Positions 20,832 to 33,047 of a DNA stretch of 64,000 bases are shown here, in pieces. Numbering within the stretch: position 1 is the first letter of the stretch; every line of letters starts with the position of its first letter. The DNA lies in contig JAJEKV010000200.1 in the NCBI GenBank assembly GCA_021234155.1, forward strand, positions 64,001 through 128,000. Reading direction: 5' to 3'. The DNA is from Isoetes taiwanensis (taxonomy: Eukaryota > Streptophyta > Lycopodiopsida > Isoetales > Isoetaceae). The translations under genes were made by a program, and so were the position numbers. The notes beneath the pieces were generated by a model. It was given only the letters and a program-made list of their open reading frames with translations, did no database searches and was not told the origin of the DNA.

Positions 20832-23800
20832 GTATTTTATAACAATGCTTTTAAGCCAATTGAGAATGGACCAATGAATAGAATAGAATTAATAAGTTGT
20901 TCAATGCTAAAGATCTTGTTATCTAAATATATATAAGGCAGATTCAATTGTTCTGCAGATTCAATTGTTCTTTGATGTAATATTTCCGTCTCAAACAAAA
21001 AACGAGAGAGCACCACGTCTACTTAAAAAATATAGTTAAAAAAAAAAAAATAGAAGATGTGACTGCGTGACGTCATCGTTACTACCATTGCAATCGGATT
21101 CCGATCTGATGCGGGTCTGCTGGGAAGGTATACTCTTTGTCTTTCTTTTCAGCAATTCGACCGGTGGCATATGCTGTTGTAGCAAATCCGCACCCATATT
21201 AGCAAGAAATTGTTCAGATGTATGAATTCCTACCCTGCACCCAAAACATTTCTGAGCGGTAATAAAAAAGGACAGCTTAACCAAGTATAGAGCTTTAGGC
21301 ACAGAATCTGGCTATGGCAAGTCTGGGAATTTCTGGGGAGAACCTCTTGCGCCCAGCAAAAGCTTCTTGCCCTGCGAAAGGTTTTCTACCAAAAAGGGGT
21401 ACGAAAACTCTGCCCTGGGAAAGAGTTTTCCAAGAACAGATGGCAAAAACTCCGGCAACAAGATGCTAGAAGACGAGGTGCAACTTTGAGCTCGAATTTG
21501 ATAATGCAGGCACAAGGATCAAAATTGGAAACAGAAACATTGGGGCACTGTATTTTGAGCTCCAATTCCTGGGTAGTTTGGAAGATTACGGATCCACAAT
21601 TGAGATCGAGATCATAAGCGAGGTCTTGAAGCTCTTGAGGCCGCTGAGAGCTTTTAGAAACCCATCTGATTCCAAGTTAACAAGATTTTGGGGTTATTTT
21701 CCAATGGAAATTCTAATCTAAAATACAGTCCCCTGTCAAATATGAACAACAAAAATTAGAGGCTGAAGCCTTGGAGATGCCCATGGGGATGATGTGCCTC
21801 CGAAACAGAGCCCTGCTCCACCAATCCAGCAGAGCGGAGGAATGGTATACCATATTTTGGCTGTTAGAGATGGCCCATGTCAATATTTCTGCAGTCCGAT
21901 TGCTTGACAAGTATCATCAAGTATTTTTGCAGTCAACAGCTTGGCAAGTATTTGATCTTTTCTGGCCTAATTTTGATCCAAGATTTGTAAAGAAAATTGA
22001 ACAACAGCCTCGTTTCTGATCTTGCATGGGAATCAGAAATGGCCAGAAGAAACTATGCAGGGAGACCACATACTCATTCCCTGAACTCATTAATCACAGC
22101 CCGAAACAAAGCTATGGTGGAAAAGCAGGGAGACCCATCTAAACGCTGGAGTTTGTAATTTCCGCAGAGATGAAGCCGACCAGACCTGTACTTCCACCTG
22201 GTCGAAAGTTTTGCAGATTGCCCAATTGCTTAAAAATCAAGCAGATTAAATGCTACTGAGTTTGTATCCAATGAAATGCCTGAAAAAAGGCTATTGATCA
22301 TCTCTGAAACCAAGATGCCATTTGTTCTTTTAGAGATTGACAGAGTATAGCAGGCGATCGGAATTGTCAAGAGCAGATTGAAGCAAGAGTTCTTTGAAAT
22401 TGAAATCATAGGAGAAATATCTGCTAAAACCTACTACATTTAAAGCTATGAGTCAGAGTCCTGTTGTAAATATAAGCCCACTAGATTACCAGAAAAATGA
22501 CACAATAACAACGGCAGCATGGCCATAGTCACCAGGCTTGAGATGAGAAGAAACAATTGTTCTTTGAAGCCCCATCAACATTAAACTAAATTAAGATATT
22601 GTGTAACAAACCTGGCTCTTCTAAGTGTAAAGAAAAATTGAGCTTTGATACAGGTGCAGCTTTGTTATTTTGTCTATCATAGCTTGGTTTGTGACCATGA
22701 CAAAGGGAACAAAAAGCCAAAACAAGGCTTGGGTCTTTGTTGAACACAGCGAACTTCAAGTTAGCAAAGATTATATATGAACTCTGATATTTGCGACCAG
22801 AACACAACTATTTTACCTATAATCTCATTCACGTTGTTGATTGGTGAGTTCAGAAGATGAGTATGCAGTCTGTATAAGAATTGCATACACAAGTGCAGCA
22901 GGAATGTCTTAAATATTGACCAAGTGCACGAAATATTGGCCATTGCTAGAACTATGTATTAGAAGAACCATATGTAGTAGAACTATGAGTATATTATGCA
23001 TATTCTTGCAGATGCCAGTGCCTTATACACAAGGTGTTCTGCGCAAAGACTTGCCCTCCGGTTTCAACTAGAAAATCACAAAGCAACAATGAGAAAAAAT
23101 GGCACGCACGCCAAACCTCCATAGTTTGATATAATCCATTTTCTACATCTCAAAGTTCCACTCCATGAGTTCGTTTGAGTTATCAAGTAAAATTTTGATT
23201 CAATAACTTACATGAAGTCCACTCTAGTGCTTCCAAACAATTTTTGTGAATCTACTATTCTTTATATAAGTCAAAGCTTCCAGAGTACTACTCTGTGCAA
23301 AACTGGTTAAAATGGCTAGTTAGGAAACTCTGCACTAGCTTGGTGCATGAGCAGATCTTCTGGCACTCTGGCATCTGCCTAAAGGGAGCGAAGCTGAGCT
23401 TTGGAAATGGATGTGAAAGTCTTATTTCCATTTTAAAAAAACTGGCAAATCTTGGTTTGCCTGTTACATACATTGCTTCTGCTCATTGATCACTCTACTG
23501 CTCAGTTATCTTATGGGTACTATGACATTAGCTGCCTTGATGCTGAAAAAATAGCCAAATCAGTCCTAGAGCACCATATCATGTCAGATCTGACATCCCC
23601 TGCTGCCCTCCTACTTCTAGTCTTTAATGATTGTCAAGTTGGGGTATATACCTTGGATCTCCAAATGTTTATTGTTCCTTTATAGAACAACTTGATAATG
23701 AAGCACTGCTCCATAGCCTGTGGCACAGCCAAAAGATATAAAAATCCACCTTTGCATTTCAAGAACATCTCTCGCGCCATTCCAAAGATATAAAATCCCT

Positions 23801-23874
23801 TTTGCGTTCCAAGAACATCTTTCACACCAATCCATAGATACACAAACCCCCCTTTGCAGGAGTTAGTCGGGGGA
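20832..23874. other. Gene-poor DNA between the two GC palindromes
   Basis: Only short frames were seen. The minus-strand frame at 21036-21302 (VGIHTSEQFLANMGADLLQQ) has a coding look but no recognisable domain. Nothing else could be supported. Confidence 0.45.
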
Positions 23875-23917
23875 GAGAAATGTTCGCGGCGGCCTTGGCC
23901 GCCGCGATAAATTTCTT
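23875..23917. repeat. GC-rich palindromic hairpin, copy 2
   Basis: Second copy of the 43-base palindrome at 20789-20831. Flanks outside AGAGAAATG and ATAAATTTCTTGT differ between copies, so the palindrome itself is the shared unit. Confidence 0.9.
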
Positions 23918-25678
23918 GTTATATTAACCTTCATTGTCCCATAAACTAGCCTCGTGGCTTTTCCAAAGTTGGGTATGTTTAGGGAATAGATACTGCCGTT
24001 GGACTAGGGTATACGTGTAATGTAATTAATGAAGTTTGCTTTATATTTCCTATGGATGTCTAGTGGTTAAAAATTGGAGTGATGTGGAATGAGGGATATT
24101 GTCCGTGAAGCATGTGGGCTTGGGGAATTCTCTATTTAAACATACGTAGACCTATGCAAGTACATGGCCTTGAGGGAAACTTGCGATTTGCTACATTTGT
24201 AGATGGTTTTGTGGACGAAACTACATTTCCTTCGATCAAATAATCACGTCTTTTGTGCATTTAGACTTTATGTTGCAGAACTTAAAAGCGGAGCCGCGTG
24301 GGGGAGAGGGAGGGTGGATGTGTCACAAATATAGTGTCTTCTTAGATCCATGGATCAAGACCTCTGATGCAGAATGGTATTCCTTCTATGCTTAAGCAGA
24401 ATGGTTTTCAGAATGGTATTAGAATCCTTCAAGCAGAATGGTTTTCAGAATGGTATTAGAATGGGATGGCAATCTCTTCTCGACAACTGTTTTTCTCTGT
24501 TGATCTTTCCTACTTTTATGTGGCATATTCCTACTTTTTCACAAGGCTAGGTTTCTCACAAGGATTTTCTGATTTTCATTATGAAGGTTCGAAAATCTAT
24601 GCTTAAGCCACACCATATCGAAGGTATACTTGAAGAAATTTATGCTGCAATATATTACATATGTATTGCATCCATGCCAGAAGACAAAACTCATAAGGAA
24701 ATTAGATCGTAGGAGCAATGAAAGTGTACTATATAAAGATAAAAAAGACATTTAGCCTTAGAAGAAACATCCTAAAGAAGACCCAATGAGTGGATTAGAA
24801 AACAATTAAAAAATTCAACTTGATCTAGAAAGCTAGGACAAACGTCAACTTCAGCCATTTTTTCTATTACGTTAACAATCCAAACATACAATAAATATAT
24901 GTCTTGTACCAATGATCCCACATTCCCAAAAGTCATTGTGTTAAGGTGACAATGAGCTAATGTCACCAAAGCCTATTTTGTATCCTTTAGGCCAAAGAGT
25001 CATTGTTCTGACAAATGGGCCAACATTTTGGAATCCTTTACCCCAAATCATTGTGCTATATAATTTGATTCACACCTTCCTACCTTGATGTATGCAGAAA
25101 CTAAGGAAATCCAGTGAATGATACTCATCATTGTGCTACATACTTTAAGCAACACTTTTCTATGCCTTGATGTACGTAGATAATATGCAAACAGAGGAAG
25201 TCCAATGATTGATAAATCAATAATGGATCGTCATCAGGCGCAGAACACAGATTATGATAGAAGATATTATCTTAAATAAGAAAAAGCTTGTAGCAAAATA
25301 AAGGCCAGATTGTCAGTAGTAGAATGTTATAAAAGGATTTTGCTTTGGCAAAGCTAGGATCCATCTTGTTAGAGGGGAACATGGTAGGTGTATGGTATAG
25401 GGTTTGTTTTGGTCGAAGACAACATAGCGAGGATTCTTGTAAAAGTAATGTGTTGCATGATAAACATTGAAAGATATATTTGTAGCATCTACAAGACCAA
25501 CTGCAGAATGCTTAGATCAAGAGCTTCAGCATGAATATATTCTGTCATTGGCTGCATGATGTTCTCGCCTATTATGCTCTTAAAGGAATTTCTAATATTG
25601 TAGACTACCTCCTAGAACCTTGCCCTTGTTTAAGGGTTGATTCATTAGTTAGAGAGTTAGGTTGGGCATAATCTTGTC
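23918..25678. other. Gene-poor DNA with a short tandem repeat
   Basis: A roughly 43-base repeat with CAGAATGGTATT and AAGCAGAATGGTTTTCAGAA lies at about 24370-24460. No gene could be supported. Confidence 0.5.
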
Positions 25679-26425
25679 ATGGGGTCATCTAGTAGTTGTG
25701 ATTGCTTGATGGTTCTTCAACGAATTTTCTTTGTGTTTTTGTTCTTTAAAAAAATACATCAACTAGAATATCAACAAAGCGTAGATATAGTACACAGAAA
25801 AGAAAAGATTTTTTATTTTTTATTTTTTTTTCCTTTCAATAGAAGCCTCTTTTCTACTCAAATTCTTTTCTACGAAAGTTTGAGTACGGAGCCATCGTTT
25901 GACAATGGCCAAGATATAGCAGACATGTTTACTTCTTTAGATCAAGGAAATGGAAGGAAAAGCTTTGACCAGAAGATGAAAATTCAAAGCCGTATGGACA
26001 AGAAAAAGCAGAATTTCAAATGTACACAAACTCTTACTGGGGTTCAATCCTCACAGGTAGTCTGGTGGACATTAAATTAAACACTCTGAATTCAATCTTC
26101 CAGGTGTATAAAGTTGTTGCAGCTTTGGGGTAGTGTACAGGGCATTTATATTGTACAGGCTTTAGCCACAAAGTATAAGCACAATAAAGTGTCTCATTTA
26201 GTTGGTCCCCCCGGCCCCCCCAAAGTAGTTAGAAAAGTAGCTCGTTCCTTATATAGTTTTTTTGGCTTTTATTGCAATAACCATGCCACGTATGAAGTTT
26301 TCAAAAATTTGCTCCAAGAAACTAAAGAGAATTTCGGTCCCAAGAAGCTCGGTAGAAACAAGTTACAGACCTTAAATATGTATATTATTAAAAAAAAATA
26401 TTACATAAAGAGGGTCTTTTATTAG
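25679..26425 (+). other. Two unrecognised open frames, possible exon remnants
   Basis: Frames at 25679-26080 and 26114-26425 have lysine-rich content (SFDQKMKIQSRMDKKKQNF, then PPKVVRKVARSLYSFFGFY). A CAG near 26105 and a GT near 26056 could be splice sites between them. I recognise no domain. They could be a decayed gene or chance frames in AT-rich DNA. Confidence 0.25.
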
Positions 26426-26562
26426 AGTTGCCCAGCTCTTTCAAGATAAAACAGTTCAAGGCAGTTTAAAAAGATGCCTAGCTCTATTCAGAAGCTTAAG
26501 GTGAGGCCTTTTTTGGAGATGCCCACTTAAAAACAAAGAACAAGAAAAAAAAAACCCGTTAA

Positions 26563-27016
26563 TCCTCATCCTCCTTGTCCTCCTCGTATTCCTCATCGTT
26601 TTTGTTTGTCATCTCCTCAAGGATGGCTTCTGCAACAAGGCCTTCATCATCCGAGGAGAGGGCATTGAGGATTATTTGCTTCTTCTCTTCTTCCAATTCC
26701 TCCGCCACTCCTCATCTGCTTCCTCCCTTTCTTCTTCTTCTTTGATTTGTCTTGCACGCTTTTCATCAGAATCTGCTGGTAATGCTGGTGTATGTGAGGA
26801 CTCAAAGCTACTAGTGCTGCTGCTGAGTTTGAGATTGCCTGGGCGAAGCTTGCCCTCAAGGAAAAGCCCCTCGCATTCCTTCAGATTGTATTGCAGAAGG
26901 TAGTCACAACAGTATCTGCAGGAGGGGAGAACGGATTTGGAGATCAATATTCGGATCTCCTTCTTCGCCTCTTTCAGGCGACTACGTCGGGATGGAGCGG
27001 GGGCGGTATGGCTCAC
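26563..27016 (-). pseudogene. Hypothetical acidic protein, frame broken
   Basis: The minus-strand frame from ATG 27016 has a basic start (PAPSRRSRLKEAKKEIRILI), a Cys-containing middle (PSCRYCCDYLLQYNLKECEG, LFLEGKLRPGNLKL), a Ser-rich linker and a charged helix (EKRARQIKEEEEREEADEEW). A one-base frame change near 26690 would continue into QIILNALSSDDEGLVAEAIL and a very acidic end (EEYEEDKEDED, stop about 26563). The continuation is so sensible that a frameshift or sequencing indel is likely. I do not recognise the family. It lies head-to-head with the LINE at 27435. Confidence 0.5.
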
Positions 27017-27168
27017 CAGGTCGGAGGCGGAAGCGAAGGCGCAGGAAGGAAGGAAGGCAGGGTTTGAGAATGAAGGAGAAAAGGTTCCTTAGATATAGTA
27101 GTTGCATGCAAGATTTCGTATAGTAGGCGTGAGCATAATTATGCTTCCATCACATCGTATACGAATTA

Positions 27169-27352
27169 CCCTATACGAATTAGCTATTATTAATTCTATA
27201 GAATTACTTACACCCTATGTTATCATTAGTTCTTTATAATTACCCACACGTCAGCTATACTTACAACCTATTTTTGCCAATATTTAAAACTCTAGAATTA
27301 CACCCTATACGAATTAGCTATCATTATTTCTCTAGAATCACTTACACCCTGT
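27169..27352. repeat. Two direct repeats of about 50 bp
   Basis: CCCTATACGAATTAGCTAT followed by CTTACACCCT occurs at 27169-27218 and at 27302-27352, with related TTATAATTACCC sequence between. It sits just upstream of LINE ORF1 and may belong to the LINE's 5' UTR, where repeated promoter units are common. Confidence 0.6.
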
Positions 27353-27434
27353 AAGCGGCAACGTGAGCGGACTGGACTGTAAGAGACGAATTGTAAGCAG
27401 ACGTTAAAGCCAGACTTCGTATGCATTTTCGAGC

Positions 27435-28167
27435 ATGGGAGCAAAGGGAAGATCATCCAAATCTTCAGCCAGGGATGAAAGCGATGATGAAGACTTGATA
27501 CTTGCACAGATGAAAGAACTGAAACATGAAATATTAGCAATTAAATCCTTTCTACAGGAAATCATGAAAGAACACAGAGAAACTTCAGAAGAGAATAAGA
27601 AACTGCATATTCGTCTAAAAGAACTTGAAATGCAAAGAGAGATGGACAGAGAACAGATAAAGATGCTGAAGGAAGAAAGGGAAAACTTAGCCAAATTAGA
27701 GCCTGAAATTTCGTCTAATTTAGAAAACAAGGTTTCTGAATTGTTTAAACAAGGGCATGATAGAATTGCTGAGATGGCGGAAAGAGCAAGTAAGGCTGCA
27801 AATATTAAGGTCTCGGGGCTTCATGAATCAGAATGTGAGAATTTGATGGAAGTAGTGGAGGATTTTTTTAAGATCAAAGATGTTTTTACATAAACCAGAT
27901 GTACGCTCATGCACAAGAGTAGGAAGAAAGTTGGAAGGACGGCATAGACCAATGATCTTAAGATTCTATTCTGTAGAATTCCGAAATCGGGTAATGCAGA
28001 ATAGAGCAAATTTGAAAGGTCACCAAATCTGGCTAGATGATGATCTGACGATTCAGCAGCAGCAAGAAAGAAAAGCTCTACTTGAGGAGGTGAAAGTTTT
28101 AAAATCTAAAGGAAAACAAGCATTCATTCGAAATGGTAAAGTGGTAGTCCAATCATCGTCTAAATAG
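27435..28167 (+). pseudogene. LINE ORF1 (coiled coil plus RNA-binding C-terminal domain)
   Basis: ATG at 27435 opens a charged protein with a long coiled coil (LAQMKELKHEILAIK, then KLHIRLKELEMQREMDREQI), followed by VSGLHESECENLMEVVEDFF. A frame change near 27885 leads to RPMILRFYSVEFRNRVMQNR, HQIWLDDDLTIQQQQERKAL and GKQAFIRNGKVVVQ, the C-terminal pattern of L1-type ORF1 proteins. The stop is TAG at 28165. ORF1p would bind LINE RNA in a ribonucleoprotein. The frameshift makes this copy defective. Confidence 0.8.
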
Positions 28168-29676
28168 GTAACTGCGACCCTCAAGGTTCTTGTATGGAAT
28201 ATACATGGAGCAAACGAGCATAAATTCCTTAGCTGCCATGAAATGCTTTCAAATTACGATATTCTGTTGTTACTGGAAACTTGGGAGCATGAGATGTCTC
28301 CTCTAACTAGTATTCAAGGTTTTGTTACAGTGCACTCTATTTGGAATAGAAAAGGCAATGGGCAGAGGGGATGGGGCGGGATTGCATGTTTTGCAAAGCC
28401 AGGAGTAGTTGATCGAGTTGCAGTGGTTAAGGTATGTGAGTATAAACAGTATTTATGGATACGCATAGATGGATCAAAACCAGTCTACCTTGCAGCTCTG
28501 TATTTTGCACCAATTGAGCCTATTACCAAGGTTTATGATCAGACTGGACTTGATGTGAATGATCCATTTGTGCATATTGCCCGGGATGTCGTTTGTTTCT
28601 AGACCAAAGGCACATTTTACATTGCAGGTGACTTTAATGCAAGGATTAGTACATATCAAGCACCAATATTTGAGGAAGATTGCAATGATCTCATGCTCTT
28701 AGAGTGTCATGCCGCAGACTATGGACTAGACAGAAGCTCAGATGACAGTGTTTGTAACAAAATGGGCAAATTCCTTTTACAGACTTGTGGTGCATTGGAG
28801 TTAGTAGTTATGAACCACATTAAAAAGTTTCCAGATTCTCATAAATTTACATGTCTCCAGCATAATGGGCAATCCGTTGTGGATTTGGTGTTGGGGAAAT
28901 CAAACTGTGATCAACTGGTGAACTTTCAGGTCATGGATTAGCTCCCTGACTCTGACCATGCTCCTTTGGAGCTTGAGCTAATCACAGATGCATGGGAGCC
29001 TCCCAAGCAAATGTTGAAAGCAACGCGATTAAGGCTGAATTATAAACTTGCAGGCACATATGCTAATGCACTTCAGAGCATACTTCCTAGTCATGAATGG
29101 CCATTAGAAGTAGGTGAATTTAGTAACCTTCTTATTGCTGATATACTTATAGCAGCCAGGAAGGCGTTTGGATGGACAAGGAAGAGAAATTATAAGTCCA
29201 AAAAATGGTTTGATTCGGATTGTATTAAAGCAAGGAATGCATTTAAGCAGGCAACTGATAAGACTGCAGCCCGCAAAGTATATCGGAAAGTGATAAAGCA
29301 TAAGAAAAGGGAATGGCAAAAAGTGCACACCCGAAAACTCATTTCTTTGGAACTAGACCCAAAAACATTCTGGCGTCAAACTAAGCAGTATCCTATCATT
29401 GGAGGCTTCTCAGAGCAAGACCTTTTGGGACTAGTGAAAAAGTTATATACTGTAGATGGTTGCAGATCAATGGCTAAAGCTGGGACAGTTCAAGAAGGCA
29501 TTTTTAGCAGAGGGGATGTTGAAGATGCTCTCAAAAACATGAAAAATGGTAAGGCACCGGACAATTTGGGGCTCGTGACTGAGTTATGCAAATGGGGTAA
29601 TGAGGAGGGTCCTCGCATGTTACGGTGTCTCATTTTTAGTGTCCTTTTGTCCACCCAAATTAGCACTATTTTTTAG
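28168..29676 (+). pseudogene. LINE ORF2: endonuclease, ends at RT start
   Basis: ORF2 lies in the same frame as the end of ORF1, separated by one TAG. It has an APE-type endonuclease: LKVLVWNIHGANEHKF, ILLLLETWEHEM, FYIAGDFNARI (GDFN) and LPDSDHAPLEL (SDH), about 28190-28975. The linker (KSKKWFDSDCIKARNAFKQA, DPKTFWRQTKQYP) leads to DVEDALKNMKNGKAPDNLG, the entry to the RT domain, and coding then fades by about 29640. In-frame TAG codons at 28600 and 28939 disrupt it. The RT palm and 3' end are missing, so it could not retrotranspose. The endonuclease would nick target DNA to prime reverse transcription. Confidence 0.85.
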
Positions 29677-29811
29677 TATTATGGGAAGAGGGAAATTCAA
29701 AATTAACAAGAATATCAGGGGGTGGTTGATTCTCCCTCTCTCGAAGAAGAGAGATCTCATTTCTTTCTTTCCATCCATTTTTTGTTCAGGCTTCTTGTGA
29801 TCCAATGACTA

Positions 29812-32649
29812 ATGATGAAGACAGGAGGCGGAAATGGCATTTGTAGAAGCAACGGCAAAGAGCAAGCAAGATGAGGCAACAATTGTCAAATGAAAATTTA
29901 GATTGGAGTATTGAGCACTCAAAAAAGCAATTGCAACATGCACACTCCATAAGTATGAAAACGTTTTTGGATGTGACAGATTCGATGTCTACAGACCAGA
30001 AGAAAGAAGTATGGCATCTAGTGGAGAACAACAAAGTTATGCAGGTTGCAGTGTCTGATAAGAAAAAGATTGTTCACAGTGAAATTGTCGGTAGCATCCA
30101 AGCAACCATACAGCACGTGAAAGGAGTGGCGTCCAATGACAAATTAGCAGCAAAAAGAGCAGCATTAGTCATGGCACTTGGGAAGGTCAGGCATGGAAGC
30201 AAAAGATTAGCTGCCAAGGCTTTAGGAATTCATCCAAGGAATTGTTCCAGAGCTAAAAAGCACCGTGTTGCAATTAGTAATAAAAACGCATTGTGGGCTC
30301 TTGGGGGAAGGAAGAAGAGAAAGGATTCCCTGAACCAAGAAGTGATTGAAAAGTTGTGGATTATTGGACAAACTACACCAGAGTTTCGCCTAACTTCAAG
30401 GACGTTAGATCTGGTAGAGGAAAGCATCCTAAGCATCCAACACATTACCTTGATGTGAGCCAGGTATACTATCTGTAGATCAGTTTTTTACTAAGTCTTT
30501 TTTCACGTTTACTGATACTAATATTTTTTATAAGGTTTGAAGTATTGATTCTAATATGATCTGCTAATGGAATTAATCTGCACGTTCTTCTCGTGGTAGC
30601 AAGTCTTAGTGCTATTGATGGTTGACAATGGATCATTTTTTGATATAGTGCTAAGGTTTCTCACCTTTATAATGTTGGTGCCATGTTTAGTAATTGTGTT
30701 GATGTTAGTGCCACTGTTAGTGATTTTGTAAATGACAGAGCTAATATTACTATTTTCGTTAATGTTGCTCCACTGTTAGTAATTTTGTCAATGTTAGCAC
30801 TAAACTTAATCTTTAGTTAGTGAAGCACCACCTACCACTACAGATTAGCAATGCTTTCATCTCAATGTCCTAGGTTTGGTTTGCTAAGTGTTATGTTGTA
30901 AAGCTAATGGAATCAGTAATTAGTTCTAAGTTGCTATTCATTAGCAGTTGTTTTTTCTAGTGGTATTAGCATTAGCAATTACTAAGTAGTTTTCTATTCT
31001 TATTCTGCAGACAGAATTCTTCACTAGTTTCAAGCAAGACAATCCAGATGTTCAAATTAAGCAGAGAGCCTTTGAGAAATTAAAGCCTTACTTTGTTGTA
31101 AAGTTGTTTGAATTCAATACCTGTTGTTGCGTCTATCATGAGAGGATGTCAATGCTGAGGGAAGGGGTGAAGAACATGAGGAAAAAGTCCATGGTGCACG
31201 GTGGAGATTGCACCAGTGAGTGCAAGATATGTGACCACACGGCAAGCCAAGTAGGGTGCAATGCAACAAGACATGTTTGGCAGTCTAACAGTGACATGTG
31301 GAGAAGCATGGTTTGCCCAAAGCCTGAAGGTGAGGAGTGGCACAATGAAGCATGCTTGTCAGGAACCTGCAGCAAATGTGGTGTGGACAAAATGGAAAGG
31401 TGTCCAAAAGAAGAAACAAAGGACAGTACCTCAAAAATCACTTGGGAGAACATAGACTACATTGAAATTGGTAAGGATAAAAATGGCAAACCCAAAAAAA
31501 GAATTGAACATCAATATTTACAGACTTCACCCAATGTTTTGATGGAAACCTTCAGATCTAAAGCAAAGGAGTTTGTGACACATAATTTCAGGTATAAATG
31601 GCAGCAAGCCATGTTTAGACAACTATTGAACAGGTTTGTTGATGATACTATTGTATCAGTGGTTGACTTTGCAGAGAATTACTCTTTCAAGGAGCAGAAT
31701 GAAGTCTAGTCCAAGCATTGGCATAATGAGCAGATCACTATTCTTGTACACCTCACATATAGAAGGGATCCTGAGACACAAGAAATGATCAAGGAAGAAC
31801 ATTTTTATATATCTGATGACAGAAAACATGATTCTTTGTTTGTGCAGCATTGCTTTCTCTTACACAATCATTGGATGCAAGAGAAGGAAATCACTTTGAA
31901 GAAGCATTATGTCTTCTCAGATGGTGCAGCCTCACAATTCAAAGGTAAAAAATCATTTTACTTTGATGCTAGATTCAAATCTTTAACAGGTTTAGACATG
32001 ATGTGGAACTTTTGGTGCTCTGGCCATGGGAAGGGAGAACATGATGGTGCGAGAACAAGAAATAAAGAGGGCTTTGAGAGCGAAGCACAATTGAAGGGCG
32101 AAGAAGATGACCAATGCACACGAGGTGGTGGAATGGCTAAAGCAAAGACATGTCAACAAAGCAGCACCCACAACATATAAAAAGAAGATTCAAACTGTAA
32201 GTAGAACTTTTTGGGAGGTTGAAATATGACAAGTGGACAGAAAAAATCAGTGGGAAGCACGTCCTATTGAAGGATCTAGAAACCTTCATTGTTTCCATGG
32301 GTGTTCAAATCACATGACACATTTACAGGTCAGAAACCTCTCTTGCTTTTGCACATATTGTTTAGATTTGAATTGGGAATCTTGCCCCAATGTATCATAT
32401 ACTAAGAAGTTTGAACTAGTTGTGGTACAGCCCATCAAAGCTATTGTTGAAGAAGAAGTACATGATGAAGGAGAAGAAGCATATATTGGCAGCACTGACG
32501 TATGTAGCATGCAAGTATCTATAGGTGATGTCTTTGCAGTGGTGGCTCCAAATAACAATCACGAGAATGTGAAATTCTGTTGGAAATTGCAGACTGGTAG
32601 ATGCAGACTGTGGTTGAATGCAGTATCATGGTTGAATGCAGTGGCATGA
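29812..32649 (+). pseudogene. DDE-type transposase, superfamily unassigned, copy 1
   Basis: The N-terminal part (29871-30400) is basic, with AAKRAALVMALGKVRHGSKR and a helix-turn-helix-like LAAKALGIHPRNCSRAKKHR. After a frame change come KHPTHYLDVSQ, an intron at about 30464-31010 (GT/AG), then FEKLKPYFVVKLFEFNTCCC. A Cys/His-rich region follows (CKICDH, GEEWHNEACLSGTCSKCGVD). The putative catalytic region has FVDDTIVSVVDFAENYSFKE, then FSDGAASQFKGKKSFYFDAR, then MWNFWCSGHGKGEHDGA. The C-terminal zinc-like end has VRNLSCFCTYCLDLNWESC and VSIGDVFAVVAPNN. VVDFAENY, SDGxxSQFK and HGKGEHDG also occur in copy 2. Stops at 29844 (TAG), 31707 (TAG, where copy 2 has Gln) and 32227 (TGA), plus frameshifts, inactivate it. 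Its acidic residues fit a DDE cut-and-paste enzyme. Confidence 0.75.
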
Positions 32650-33047
32650 AAGGAACACATTTGGAGTTGACATTCGACCTATGTATATAAGGGAAGTTCT
32701 TAGGTTAAGCATTGACCTAAGTAGTTCTTATAAACCATGGAGACGAAGGTTAAAGATCATTGAAGTATAACATGGTTTATAGTGAACCACTGAAATAATG
32801 AAAACAGACCATTGAAAATTATATGAAGAATATCTGGATGTTTGACGAGATGCCTGGAGCCAATTTTAGTTTAAATGGCTCGGTCCAATACAGGAGTGCC
32901 ATGATCCGGGATTATGCTAACGGTCTGGCATCACCGCCGGACTGTTTAGATAAAATAAGATGAAAGATGGATCGAAATCGTACAGTGTCTTACAGATAGG
33001 TTTTGGTGGCGAAACTATTGAAGATAACATTCTAAGTAGTTCGAGCA

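Noticed and set aside
20789-23917. GC palindromes as Helitron 3' ends
   Set aside because: They have a hairpin, but the following bases end in CTTG, not CTRR. The two termini at 44950 and 50245 do have CTAG.
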